Source: Candidatus Thorarchaeota archaeon (GTDB taxonomy: Archaea > Asgardarchaeota > Thorarchaeia > Thorarchaeales > Thorarchaeaceae). Taken from it: 6,584 nt of DNA. The notes under the pieces were generated by a model. It worked only from the letters and a program-made list of their open reading frames with translations, was not told the origin of the DNA and did no database searches. Shown one piece after another: positions 1 to 5,295 of this stretch (its first letter is position 1; each line of letters opens with the position of its first letter). The position numbers and the translations under genes are program-made. The stretch is taken from the NCBI GenBank assembly GCA_011365025.1, contig RDOF01000079.1, forward strand, positions 336-6,919, written 5' to 3'.

Positions 1-1
1 G

Positions 2-958
2 GGGCAAACCCCCTACTCATATTACAGCCCTCAGCCACAGATAGCTACACAGCTGCTTGAAGTTGCCGGATTCCTTATTGATCCCGTGACCGGATTTCGA
101 AATGCTCCCAATGGTGACCGGTTCCAAGTGGTTGTTGATTATTCTGAGGGAGCCGAAGTTCCCTATCTTGCAGGAGTGGCTGCTCAAGAAACGTTCAGAA
201 GCCTCCAAATCGATGCAGTTGCGCAAGCAGTTAGCTACTACACTCTAGTCGAAAGGATTCACTATCACGACGACTATGATATGGTAATGCTGGGCAGGGT
301 TTTTGATATGGCGTTGGACTACCTGGGGCATTACTTCTGCTCCGACTACATAGACCAGCCATATCGAAATCCAGCCAATTTTGAGAATGACACCTATGAT
401 GCCTTGGCAAGGGAACTGCTGCGCACGCCCAGCTATGAGAGGATTGTGGACCTAGCTATAGATTTACAGCTCATCCTTCTCTATGAGTGTCCTTGGGTGC
501 CAATCTACTGCAATACACAGTACTTGGCATTCCGAACAGATAGATTCGAATGGCAGATGGAAGGATACTACTGGTGGACTTGGTTCAAGAGTCGACTTAG
601 GCCTGAGTTCGGGGGACCTTTTGGCGGGATGCTAAGAGTATACTGGACTCCTGTCACAACCCTCAATTTCATGGCTTCTTCCTCTATTTATGACAGAATA
701 GTATCAGGCCTTCTCTTTGAATGCCTTGTGACAACTGATCTTGAATTCAACATACTGCCGTGGCTGGCTAAATCGTTCACAGTTGAAACGAACTCTGAAA
801 ATCCTGAGATTCAGAAGGGCCAAACAAGATTCACCTTTGAACTTATTCGAAACGCCACCTGGAGTGATGGCGTACCATCGAGAGGGAACGGCACTCGAGG
901 ATATGACTGCAGCGTATGCGTCCTCAGTCTATACCGTTGTTGTAGAGTTTTCAACTGA
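2..958 (+). CDS. ABC transporter family-5 solute-binding protein (peptide/nickel type), 5'-partial, frameshifted at 3' end
   Basis: This is the extracytoplasmic solute-binding component of an oligopeptide/dipeptide/nickel-type ABC importer, broken at both ends. The frame is open from base 2, so the true start lies outside the window. Residues 1 to about 200 match the C-terminal half of a family-5 binding protein: a 'PQIATQLLEVAGF' segment, then 'DYDMVMLGR', then an 'ENDTYDALARELLRT' helix and 'ILLYECPWVPIYCN', which fits the usual E-x-PWIPLYY ending. At about base 626 a second domain begins with the family's N-terminal pattern (LRVYWTPVTTLNFMASS, then LPWLAKSFTVE and RNATWSDGVP). The frame therefore shows the end of one binding domain followed by the start of another. 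After WSDGVP (to about 877) the frame loses similarity and stops at 958, while the homologous sequence resumes one frame over. No permease or ATPase gene is in the window. Substrate is unknown. Confidence 0.8.
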   Translation, partial: GQTPYSYYSPQPQIATQLLEVAGFLIDPVTGFRNAPNGDRFQVVVDYSEGAEVPYLAGVAAQETFRSLQIDAVAQAVSYYTLVERIHYHDDYDMVMLGRVFDMALDYLGHYFCSDYIDQPYRNPANFENDTYDALARELLRTPSYERIVDLAIDLQLILLYECPWVPIYCNTQYLAFRTDRFEWQMEGYYWWTWFKSRLRPEFGGPFGGMLRVYWTPVTTLNFMASSSIYDRIVSGLLFECLVTTDLEFNILPWLAKSFTVETNSENPEIQKGQTRFTFELIRNATWSDGVPSRGNGTRGYDCSVCVLSLYRCCRVFN

Positions 959-1343
959 GTCCTATTGGCATTATGTGAATGTTGCTTACAAAGCAATCCT
1001 CCCCAAGCATATATTCCAGCAAATTGGCATTGATGGTTGGCAAACCTGGCAACCAGACCCCCCTGTTGAACCTATGGTGACATCAGGCACCTTCTACGTG
1101 ACCGACTGGATACGAGGGGAGTTCATGGAACTAACGCACAATCCGAGCTTCTTCTACAGGATGGATAGAGAGAGCCCTTCAACATCAGCAACAACTGCCA
1201 CCAATACCACGAACACAACAGGCACATCCTTGAATGGTACAGGCTTTCAATTGTCTGTTGTGGCCGGCGCTATTAGTGCAGCGGCTGTTATAACTATTGG
1301 AGGCAGTTACATAATCAGAAAATATGCCGCGCCGGTAGAGTAG
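867..1343 (+). CDS. ABC solute-binding protein, frameshifted 3' fragment with C-terminal membrane anchor
   Basis: This is the continuation, in the +1-shifted frame, of the solute-binding gene to its left. The homologous part begins around 876-894 (ALEDMTAAYASSVYTVVVEF, then ESYWHYVNVAYKAILPKHIF) and reaches 'SGTFYVTDWIRGEFMELTHNPSFF', the family's GPY-x-W-x-PGE-x-NPNY segment. A Ser/Thr/Asn-rich linker with several N-x-T sequons follows, then one hydrophobic helix (about bases 1245-1315) and a short basic tail (IIRKYAAPVE). This fits an archaeal protein held on the outer face of the membrane by its C-terminus. The ATG at 867 is only the nearest in-frame start, and the frame is open back to an ATG at 741. 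I think neither is a native start: this is one broken gene rather than two. Compared with the family, roughly 20-30 residues that normally follow WSDGxP are missing at the junction, from a deletion or an assembly error. Confidence 0.7.
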   Translation: MAYHREGTALEDMTAAYASSVYTVVVEFSTESYWHYVNVAYKAILPKHIFQQIGIDGWQTWQPDPPVEPMVTSGTFYVTDWIRGEFMELTHNPSFFYRMDRESPSTSATTATNTTNTTGTSLNGTGFQLSVVAGAISAAAVITIGGSYIIRKYAAPVE

Positions 1344-1400
1344 CCTTGAAACTAGTAGAAGGCCAGTTCCATAGAGTTATTAAACGTGGGAGAAAGTCAG

Positions 1401-1410
1401 AAGAGAGAGG
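1401..1410 (+). promoter_or_regulatory. Ribosome binding site deciding the start at 1419
   Basis: A purine run ending in GAGAGG (1405-1410) lies 8 bases before the ATG at 1419. The in-frame GTG at 1386 has no comparable upstream sequence. This favours 1419 as the start of the flavoprotein gene. Confidence 0.5.
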
Positions 1411-1418
1411 CTCTCCAA

Positions 1419-2432
1419 ATGGGCAAGTCGACAATCTATGACACAATAATCATCGGAGGCGGCCCTGCTGGTTGCTCGGCGGCTTTGCATCTTGCCTATC
1501 AGAAGAGGTCGGTGCTTGTTCTTGATCGTGGAACTAGTCCTATGCATTTTCACACGAACACCATCATGAACTTCGCCTCAGGAACCACCTACCACGAAGG
1601 GAGATCTCTGCTGCGACAACTCCATGGAATAGCCAAGGCCGCAGGTGCCGAATTCAAAGAGGCCAATGTCGTTCAGGTCTCAGGTCGCTATCCTGAGTTC
1701 TGTGTCAGAACAGACAAGAGCTATAGGACCTATGACGTTTCGGAATATCAGGCTAAGACGCTCATTTTTGGGACAGGGACCTCTCGAAAGCATCCCAAGG
1801 TAAACGGACTGTGGAGGGGTTGGCTTCCCGTAGCCAATGTCGGAAATGCAGCATTCTACTGTCCTGATTGCGAAGCGCCTCTTTGCCAGGACAAAGATGT
1901 ACTCGTTGTGAATGCAGGGACGGTTGGGAGCGCACTGCATGTTGCAAACTCACTATCAAGATTCACCAAGAAGATTAGAATTCTAATGACTGAAGATGCC
2001 TACATGCCCATTGAGGAGCAGGACCTTTCCAAGCTGGATGCATCTCCATTTCAGTGGATTCGAGGGGTAATCAAGGAAGTCCAGTTCCCCAGACCCGGCA
2101 AAGTCCAGACAATCATTCTTGAAGACGGAGGAAAAATACGAGCCCAGGTCTTCTTTGTTGCCTATGTTGCAGAGGCAAGATCCGATTTAGCCCAGCAGAT
2201 AGGAGTGGAAGTAGACAAGAGAGGCAATATCATTACAGACCATCGTGGCAAAACCAATATCGAAGGAGTCTGGGCAGCAGGTGATTGTCGACCAATCACT
2301 CAGCAGATTGCTATGGCAGTCGGAACTGCCAACTATGCAGCTGTGATGTGCAATCAGTTTCTTGGCAATGAATATGAGGTCGACCAGCAGTTCGACCATC
2401 CTGACTATCGGGCGCCGCTGCATCTAGACTAG
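1419..2432 (+). CDS. Thioredoxin-reductase-like FAD-dependent pyridine nucleotide-disulfide oxidoreductase
   Basis: A 337-residue cytosolic flavoprotein of the low-molecular-weight thioredoxin reductase type, close to the usual length of about 310-330. It has the FAD Rossmann motif GGGPAG (residues 13-18) after TIYDTIII, a redox-active CPDC (Cys148, Cys151) in 'FYCPDCEAPLC' at the place of the family's CATC, and the FAD motif 'GVWAAGDC' (283-290), with 'QQIAMAVGTANYAA' behind it as in thioredoxin reductases. Members move electrons from a reduced cofactor through FAD to a dithiol and on to thioredoxin-like partners. The second nucleotide-binding site is odd: the glycine-rich stretch reads NAGTVGSA (165-172), and no HRRxxxR motif follows the next strand (IRILMTEDAYMP). 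NADPH use is therefore doubtful, and NADH, F420H2 or ferredoxin are alternatives. The start at 1419 is chosen for its Shine-Dalgarno; a GTG at 1386 would add 11 residues. Its stop overlaps the convergent regulator by 4 bases. Confidence 0.85.
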   Translation: MGKSTIYDTIIIGGGPAGCSAALHLAYQKRSVLVLDRGTSPMHFHTNTIMNFASGTTYHEGRSLLRQLHGIAKAAGAEFKEANVVQVSGRYPEFCVRTDKSYRTYDVSEYQAKTLIFGTGTSRKHPKVNGLWRGWLPVANVGNAAFYCPDCEAPLCQDKDVLVVNAGTVGSALHVANSLSRFTKKIRILMTEDAYMPIEEQDLSKLDASPFQWIRGVIKEVQFPRPGKVQTIILEDGGKIRAQVFFVAYVAEARSDLAQQIGVEVDKRGNIITDHRGKTNIEGVWAAGDCRPITQQIAMAVGTANYAAVMCNQFLGNEYEVDQQFDHPDYRAPLHLD

Positions 2433-2899
2433 GCCGGCTTTAGCACCAACAATCGCCAGCCCTCATATAGAGACATGGCAATTGCGATGATGCTCATAGC
2501 GATGTACATTAGGTCTCCGCCTTCAGGCGGCCAAGACATGAACAGTGCTGCGTAGACCGCCAACATGCCAGCAAACAATGTAGCAAGAAATATGAAACGC
2601 GGCAGAAACCGCTTACCAATCCTGACAAATAGGGTGAGAGACCCCACTCTCACAGTTTTTGCAACGTAGTACTCCCCGTGCGGATTCTTCGAAACAAGGC
2701 CTGCCTCCTCGAGCTTTTGCAAGTGATGCTTGGAAAGGCTGGGGCTTGAGAAGCCGAGCTCTCGCTGAATCTCGCGGACACCCATGGCTTCCCTGGTCAG
2801 CAAAAGGGAATATACGCTCATAGTTCTCCCTTGCAGGAGCTCTTCAATGCTTTGCTGGTATTCGTTTTGGCTCAACGTTGCGTTCCCCAAAGAAATCAC
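2429..2899 (-). CDS. Membrane-anchored winged-helix (ArsR-like) transcriptional regulator with two C-terminal membrane helices
   Basis: A 156-residue protein with a DNA-binding head and a membrane tail. Residues about 15-82 form a winged helix: 'VYSLLLTREAMGVREIQREL', then the recognition helix 'SSPSLSKHHLQKLEEAGLV' (51-69), then a short wing 'HGEYYVAK'. This is typical of ArsR/MarR-like archaeal regulators. Residues about 101-121 and 129-149 are hydrophobic and separated by a short polar loop (SWPPEGGD), so a helical hairpin should tether the DNA-binding domain to the inner face of the membrane. No ligand site or cysteine is visible; the protein has no Cys. The start is uncertain. GTG at 2899 is the first candidate, directly downstream of a 9+9 inverted repeat, while TTG codons 4 and 9 are alternatives, the latter behind a GGGG. 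It lies 54 bases downstream of the exported-protein gene on the same strand, so they may be co-transcribed. The target is not known. Confidence 0.78.
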   Translation of the reverse strand: MISLGNATLSQNEYQQSIEELLQGRTMSVYSLLLTREAMGVREIQRELGFSSPSLSKHHLQKLEEAGLVSKNPHGEYYVAKTVRVGSLTLFVRIGKRFLPRFIFLATLFAGMLAVYAALFMSWPPEGGDLMYIAMSIIAIAMSLYEGWRLLVLKPA

Positions 2900-2900
2900 G

Positions 2901-2927
2901 AGCAGGAGAACAAAGCAGTCTCCTGCT
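2901..2927 (-). repeat. 9-bp perfect inverted repeat just upstream of the membrane-anchored regulator
   Basis: AGCAGGAGA (2901-2909) and TCTCCTGCT (2919-2927) are perfect reverse complements separated by 9 bases. The repeat lies between the stop of the exported-protein gene and the GTG at 2899. It could be an autoregulatory operator, or an RNA hairpin masking the start codon or ending the upstream transcript. No T-run follows it on the minus strand, so a bacterial-type terminator is unlikely. Confidence 0.55.
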
Positions 2928-2953
2928 ACTTCTAACTGTCGGTCTAGGCCTTC

Positions 2954-3688
2954 CTACTCAGGATAATCAACCGCGCTGGTAATCGCCGAAAAGAACTGAG
3001 ATATGGGAGCTGCTAGCAGGCCATTCTCCTGAAGATAATAGCCCTCGAGAGAACCGGTGATTGCTGGCCAGCCCGATTCTGTGAAACCACTCCAAGTACC
3101 ATTGTAGATATTGCAGGTTCCTGTGTCTGACCAAAACATTAGACAGAAGAATGTGCCATCTCGGAAGAACACATCAACGATGAATTCTGCAGGCCACTCA
3201 CCCCAGCCCGTTTCAGTCGCATCAGGCATGTTGCCAATGGCATCATCTACAAGTGCCCCACTGAGAGTATTGAACGTGCTATTTGATATCTCGCCTCGGC
3301 CTACTGTATCACTCTCCCATGGTGCAAATAGAACTTCTACAAGGCAAAACTCAGTGTAGTTTTTCCAAAGAATAACGCCGTCGACAAATGCACCACTGTG
3401 CTGCTGGTCATAATAGTCTGAAAGATCCTCATTGACAAAGCTGCAGTTGTATATCCAGAAAAACAGAACATCATCTCTTCTGCTGTTCAGGTAATCAGCT
3501 GCTAGGGGACCAAATCCCGTGGAGGGTCCGGTGGTTGTGGTAGTCGTGGTTGTCGTTGTCGTTGTAGTTGGGTTTCCTGGAAACCACAGCACGGCGGCTG
3601 TGATTCCCCCAACAGCAATTAGTGCTATAATTACTGGAGCCACGACCGTTCTGAAAATGCTTGAATCGTACTGCTTCATTTCGTTCAC
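2954..3688 (-). CDS. Signal-anchored exported protein with poly-Thr linker, function unknown
   Basis: I do not recognise the family. The 244-residue product has a short N-terminus (MNEMKQYDSS), one long hydrophobic helix (about 13-36, 'VVAPVIIALIAVGGITAAVL'), a run of 13 threonines (41-53) and an extracytoplasmic domain of about 185 residues. That domain is rich in aromatic and acidic residues, with four cysteines (82, 115, 182, 192) that could form two disulfides and four N-glycosylation sequons (Asn81, 110, 136, 196). It has no lipobox, no catalytic motif and no second membrane helix, so it is probably a surface protein held by its uncleaved N-terminal helix on a glycosylated stalk. The start is GTG 3688 or the ATG at 3679 (codon 4). 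A TATA-like stretch about 26 bases upstream would give a nearly leaderless transcript. The membrane-anchored regulator lies directly downstream on the same strand, and palindromic sites lie upstream. Confidence 0.75.
   Translation of the reverse strand: MNEMKQYDSSIFRTVVAPVIIALIAVGGITAAVLWFPGNPTTTTTTTTTTTTTGPSTGFGPLAADYLNSRRDDVLFFWIYNCSFVNEDLSDYYDQQHSGAFVDGVILWKNYTEFCLVEVLFAPWESDTVGRGEISNSTFNTLSGALVDDAIGNMPDATETGWGEWPAEFIVDVFFRDGTFFCLMFWSDTGTCNIYNGTWSGFTESGWPAITGSLEGYYLQENGLLAAPISQFFSAITSAVDYPE
3530..3568 (-). repeat. Run of 13 Thr codons (stalk linker)
   Basis: Thirteen consecutive threonine codons join the membrane helix to the outer domain. All four codons (ACA, ACC, ACG, ACT) are mixed, so the run is kept at the protein level rather than being a recently slipped trinucleotide repeat. 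Such linkers are commonly O-glycosylated in archaeal surface proteins. Confidence 0.8.
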
Positions 3689-3707
3689 GCCTAGTTCTAA
3701 TACTCAC

Positions 3708-3720
3708 ATTATGATAATAG
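3708..3720 (-). promoter_or_regulatory. Candidate TATA box for the exported-protein gene
   Basis: On the minus strand this reads CTATTATCATAAT. It is centred about 26 bases upstream of the GTG at 3688, the archaeal TATA-to-transcription-start distance. It would yield a leaderless mRNA, or a leader of about 9 bases if translation starts at ATG 3679. No Shine-Dalgarno is seen, which agrees. Confidence 0.4.
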
Positions 3721-3727
3721 ACTACGC

Positions 3728-3756
3728 TTTGAACAGCCTGTTCAACCGGTTGAACA
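3728..3756. promoter_or_regulatory. Candidate operator: three alternating TTGAACA sites, including an 18-bp perfect palindrome
   Basis: TTGAACA occurs at 3729-3735 (+), as TGTTCAA at 3739-3745, and again as TTGAACA at 3750-3756. The last two form the perfect palindrome TGTTCAACCGGTTGAACA (3739-3756). The first two form GAACAG-C-CTGTTC (3731-3743). The cluster lies just upstream of the TATA-like box of the minus-strand exported-protein gene. This is typical of an operator for a dimeric winged-helix regulator; the adjacent membrane-anchored regulator is the obvious candidate by context only. Confidence 0.6.
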
Positions 3757-3809
3757 CCTCTCCGAATTTGATTTCTAGTTCCCAGATATCCGAATGCAAT
3801 CGCGGAAAA

Positions 3810-3817
3810 CTTTATTA
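3810..3817 (+). promoter_or_regulatory. Candidate TATA box of the ferritin-like operon
   Basis: CTTTATTA lies 51-58 bases upstream of the TTG start at 3868. A transcription start about 25 bases downstream (near 3840) would leave a leader of about 28 bases that contains the GGGAG ribosome binding site. Confidence 0.45.
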
Positions 3818-3848
3818 ACTATAGTAAATTACCTTTGCTATAGTTAAT
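3814..3848 (+). promoter_or_regulatory. 11-bp perfect inverted repeat, probable operator of the ferritin-like/thioredoxin-like operon
   Basis: ATTAACTATAG (3814-3824) and CTATAGTTAAT (3838-3848) are perfect reverse complements with a 13-base spacer. Each arm also contains the small palindrome CTATAG, with centres about 19 bp apart (two helical turns). The repeat overlaps the candidate TATA box and expected transcription start, as expected for a repressor site. The left arm region (AACTATAGTAAAT, 3817-3829) matches 11 of 13 positions of an element in the HxlR gene promoter (5324-5336, minus strand), suggesting a common regulator. Confidence 0.6.
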
Positions 3849-3856
3849 TCTTGGAA

Positions 3857-3861
3857 GGGAG
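3857..3861 (+). promoter_or_regulatory. Ribosome binding site supporting the TTG start at 3868
   Basis: GGGAG stands 6 bases before the TTG at 3868. The first in-frame ATG is not until codon 43, inside the helical domain, so the TTG start is needed for an intact bundle. Confidence 0.6.
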
Positions 3862-3867
3862 CTTGGT

Positions 3868-4350
3868 TTGACTAACAAAGACGAACAGATAATTGAATTA
3901 CTCCAGAAGCAAATTGAGGTCGAGAAAAACGCGCTTCTTACAATCTCAAAGGCAGAGGAAGAAGCCAAGGAAACCGCAGTAAAACTGGTCTTCATGCAAA
4001 TGCGACTTGATACCTGGAAGCACCAGAAGTTTCTCGAAGGGATGATTGAGATTCTGACTCATACGCCTTGTGACGAATGGTCAGCAAAGGTTTCAAGGTA
4101 TACAGGAAGGGTTCAGCTTGAAAGGTATTTTGAGAAACTCCAGGAGCAGGAGAAAATGATGGGCGATATAACATCAGAGGTGTTGAAGCTCACCAAGGAC
4201 CCGCTCGCTCGACATCTACTCATTCATCTCAGAGACGAAGAGAACAAGCACGAGAGAGAGCTCAAAGAAATAATATCCCTGGTTAAACAGACTCCGCTTC
4301 AATCCAAGAAGGCAGAGAAGGGAACGGATATAGTCTGCGAAACGGAGTAA
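3868..4350 (+). CDS. Ferritin-like (rubrerythrin-type) four-helix protein
   Basis: A 160-residue, mostly helical and charged soluble protein. Its layout resembles ferritin-like diiron domains: a first helix with Glu17/Glu19 (IEVEKNAL), a second with 'RLDTWKHQKFLEGMIEIL' (Asp48, His52), a third around 'YFEKLQEQEKMM' (Glu93/Glu95), and a fourth with 'LLIHLRDEENKHERELKEI' (Glu124/Glu125, His128). The last resembles the ExxH ligand pair of rubrerythrin/ferritin-like families. There is no rubredoxin CxxC domain, and the few cysteines (68, 157) are not arranged as metal ligands. Possible roles are peroxide or oxygen detoxification, or iron handling. A non-metal helical bundle remains possible because the ligands are inferred from spacing, not alignment. 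It has a TTG start with GGGAG upstream. It heads a two-gene operon: the thioredoxin-fold gene starts 5 bases after its stop. An inverted repeat covers its promoter. Confidence 0.65.
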   Translation: MTNKDEQIIELLQKQIEVEKNALLTISKAEEEAKETAVKLVFMQMRLDTWKHQKFLEGMIEILTHTPCDEWSAKVSRYTGRVQLERYFEKLQEQEKMMGDITSEVLKLTKDPLARHLLIHLRDEENKHERELKEIISLVKQTPLQSKKAEKGTDIVCETE

Positions 4351-4355
4351 TCTAT

Positions 4356-4880
4356 ATGAATCGTGCGCGTCATCCATTGCATGTAGAAACACAGGTGGTT
4401 AATATGCCAAATTTGTCTGATGTGGGGAAGGACTATCCAAATGCTACTAATTCCATTGAAAGCCTCGAGTTATCGTATAAAGGTGGCTTTCTCCGATTTG
4501 CTAATTCGTATGAGTTGGACAAGGATGCTATAGAGAGGCTGAGGAAATTCGAGGAGAGTTACGTGATTTTCGCGATGTACGCAAACTGGTGTGGAGACGC
4601 CAGAAGAGCGATACCGGTCCTTTCGATGATCGAAAATGAAAGCAATTTCCGAATAATTGCTGCTAGCGGAATGACAAAGCCGCCCTATGGCTCAAGTGAA
4701 TTGTGGGCGGTGCCACCGAGTCCAATTGAGGTCAAAACCTTTGAGATTCGAAGTAGCCCCACCATAATCGTATTCAAGAAAGACACGGGGGAGGAAGTCG
4801 GTCGAATACTTACGAGGCCAAGGATGACCAGCAGAATCGAAACTGAGATTCTGAAAATAATCGAGGATTCGCTCAGCTAG
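4356..4880 (+). CDS. Thioredoxin-fold protein with single-cysteine WCGDA motif (Thioredoxin_9-like)
   Basis: A 174-residue cytosolic thioredoxin-fold protein. The active-site strand-helix is 'VIFAMYANWCGDARRAIPVL' (about 70-89). WCGD(A/S) followed by a helix ending in PVL resembles the Thioredoxin_9-type family of bacterial and archaeal thioredoxin-like proteins. The second active-site cysteine is replaced by Ala82, and Cys79 is the only cysteine in the protein. A classical dithiol cycle within one chain is therefore impossible; a monothiol role (mixed disulfide, low-molecular-weight thiol, peroxiredoxin-like or reductase partner) is more likely. The cis-proline segment 'IRSSPTIIVFKKDTGEEVGR' (131-150) is present. 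Two starts compete: ATG 4356, with GGAG 8 bases upstream and 5 bases after the preceding stop, and ATG 4404 (158 residues), with AGGTGG 5 bases upstream. The extra N-terminus looks non-conserved. It is co-transcribed with the ferritin-like gene, and it ends 3 bases from the convergent HxlR gene. Confidence 0.75.
   Translation: MNRARHPLHVETQVVNMPNLSDVGKDYPNATNSIESLELSYKGGFLRFANSYELDKDAIERLRKFEESYVIFAMYANWCGDARRAIPVLSMIENESNFRIIAASGMTKPPYGSSELWAVPPSPIEVKTFEIRSSPTIIVFKKDTGEEVGRILTRPRMTSRIETEILKIIEDSLS
4393..4398 (+). promoter_or_regulatory. Internal ribosome binding site for the alternative ATG at 4404
   Basis: AGGTGG, 5 bases before ATG 4404, is a stronger Shine-Dalgarno match than the GGAG (4344-4347) serving ATG 4356. 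The shorter 158-residue form is a real alternative. Confidence 0.45.
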
Positions 4881-4883
4881 CTG

Positions 4884-5291
4884 CTAGGAGTTGGCCTCTA
4901 TGCAACTGTGACAGTGCGTGAACCCCTTTCCTTGCCCCATACATGATTTTGCTGATTCGTCACCGTATTCAATACCCCATTCTTGCATGAGTATGAGAAT
5001 ATCTCTCAGAGCTTCGCCCTTTTCTGTCAGTGAGTAGGAAACCTTTGCTGGGATCGTCGAAGAATCCACACTTCGATGAATAATGTCCTCAGATTCCAAC
5101 TCGCGTAGTCTCTGGGTCAGAACTTTAGGACTCACCCAGTCCAGGTCACGTTGAATCTGACTGAATCGCAAATCGCGGCCCTCTCTTGTCTTCATCAGAC
5201 TCTGCAAAATTAGAATAGACCACTTCTTACCTAAGATGCGAGATGCCATATAGACAGGACATCTTTCCACGGCCTCCTTTGAGCGAGTCAT
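4884..5291 (-). CDS. HxlR-family winged-helix transcriptional regulator, likely redox-sensing
   Basis: A 135-residue HxlR/MarR-like DNA-binding protein of normal family length. The family signature is clear: 'CPVYMASRILGKKWSILIL' (11-29), 'LRFSQIQRDLDWVSPKVLTQ' (41-60, recognition helix), 'RLRELESEDIIHRSV' (61-75), the wing 'PAKVSYSLTEKG' (81-92), and a dimerisation helix ending 'LILMQEWGIEYG' (99-110). The N-terminal Cys11 before Pro-Val is the residue that senses electrophiles or disulfide stress in characterised members such as YodB and HypR. An unusual C-terminal tail holds Cys117, Cys127 and Cys130 with His126 and His128 (THCHSC), which could bind a metal or Fe-S cluster or form disulfides. 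It is divergent from the iron-sulfur protein gene, with an inverted repeat in the 71-base gap, and convergent with the ferritin-like/thioredoxin-like operon. ATG 5291 is the natural start. Confidence 0.88.
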   Translation of the reverse strand: MTRSKEAVERCPVYMASRILGKKWSILILQSLMKTREGRDLRFSQIQRDLDWVSPKVLTQRLRELESEDIIHRSVDSSTIPAKVSYSLTEKGEALRDILILMQEWGIEYGDESAKSCMGQGKGFTHCHSCIEANS

Positions 5292-5295
5292 AGAC

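Noticed and set aside
741..866. ATG at 741 as native start of a separate 200-residue protein
   Set aside because: Residues encoded by 741 to about 875 in that frame show no family similarity, while the other frame there is clearly solute-binding protein.
860..960. Programmed frameshift in the solute-binding gene
   Set aside because: There is no slippery run at the junction, and coding content is also missing compared with the family. Deletion or assembly error is simpler.
1680..1959. Two overlapping minus-strand reading frames inside the flavoprotein gene
   Set aside because: They are antisense to a clearly coding flavoprotein, have no domain features, and are typical shadows.
2901..2927. 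Intrinsic terminator
   Set aside because: The hairpin is not followed by a T-run on the minus strand and sits directly at a start codon.
3519..3818. Plus-strand reading frame starting with a valine run
   Set aside because: It is the antisense shadow of the 13-threonine linker in the minus-strand exported protein, and it runs on through the operator region. No ribosome binding site or recognisable domain.
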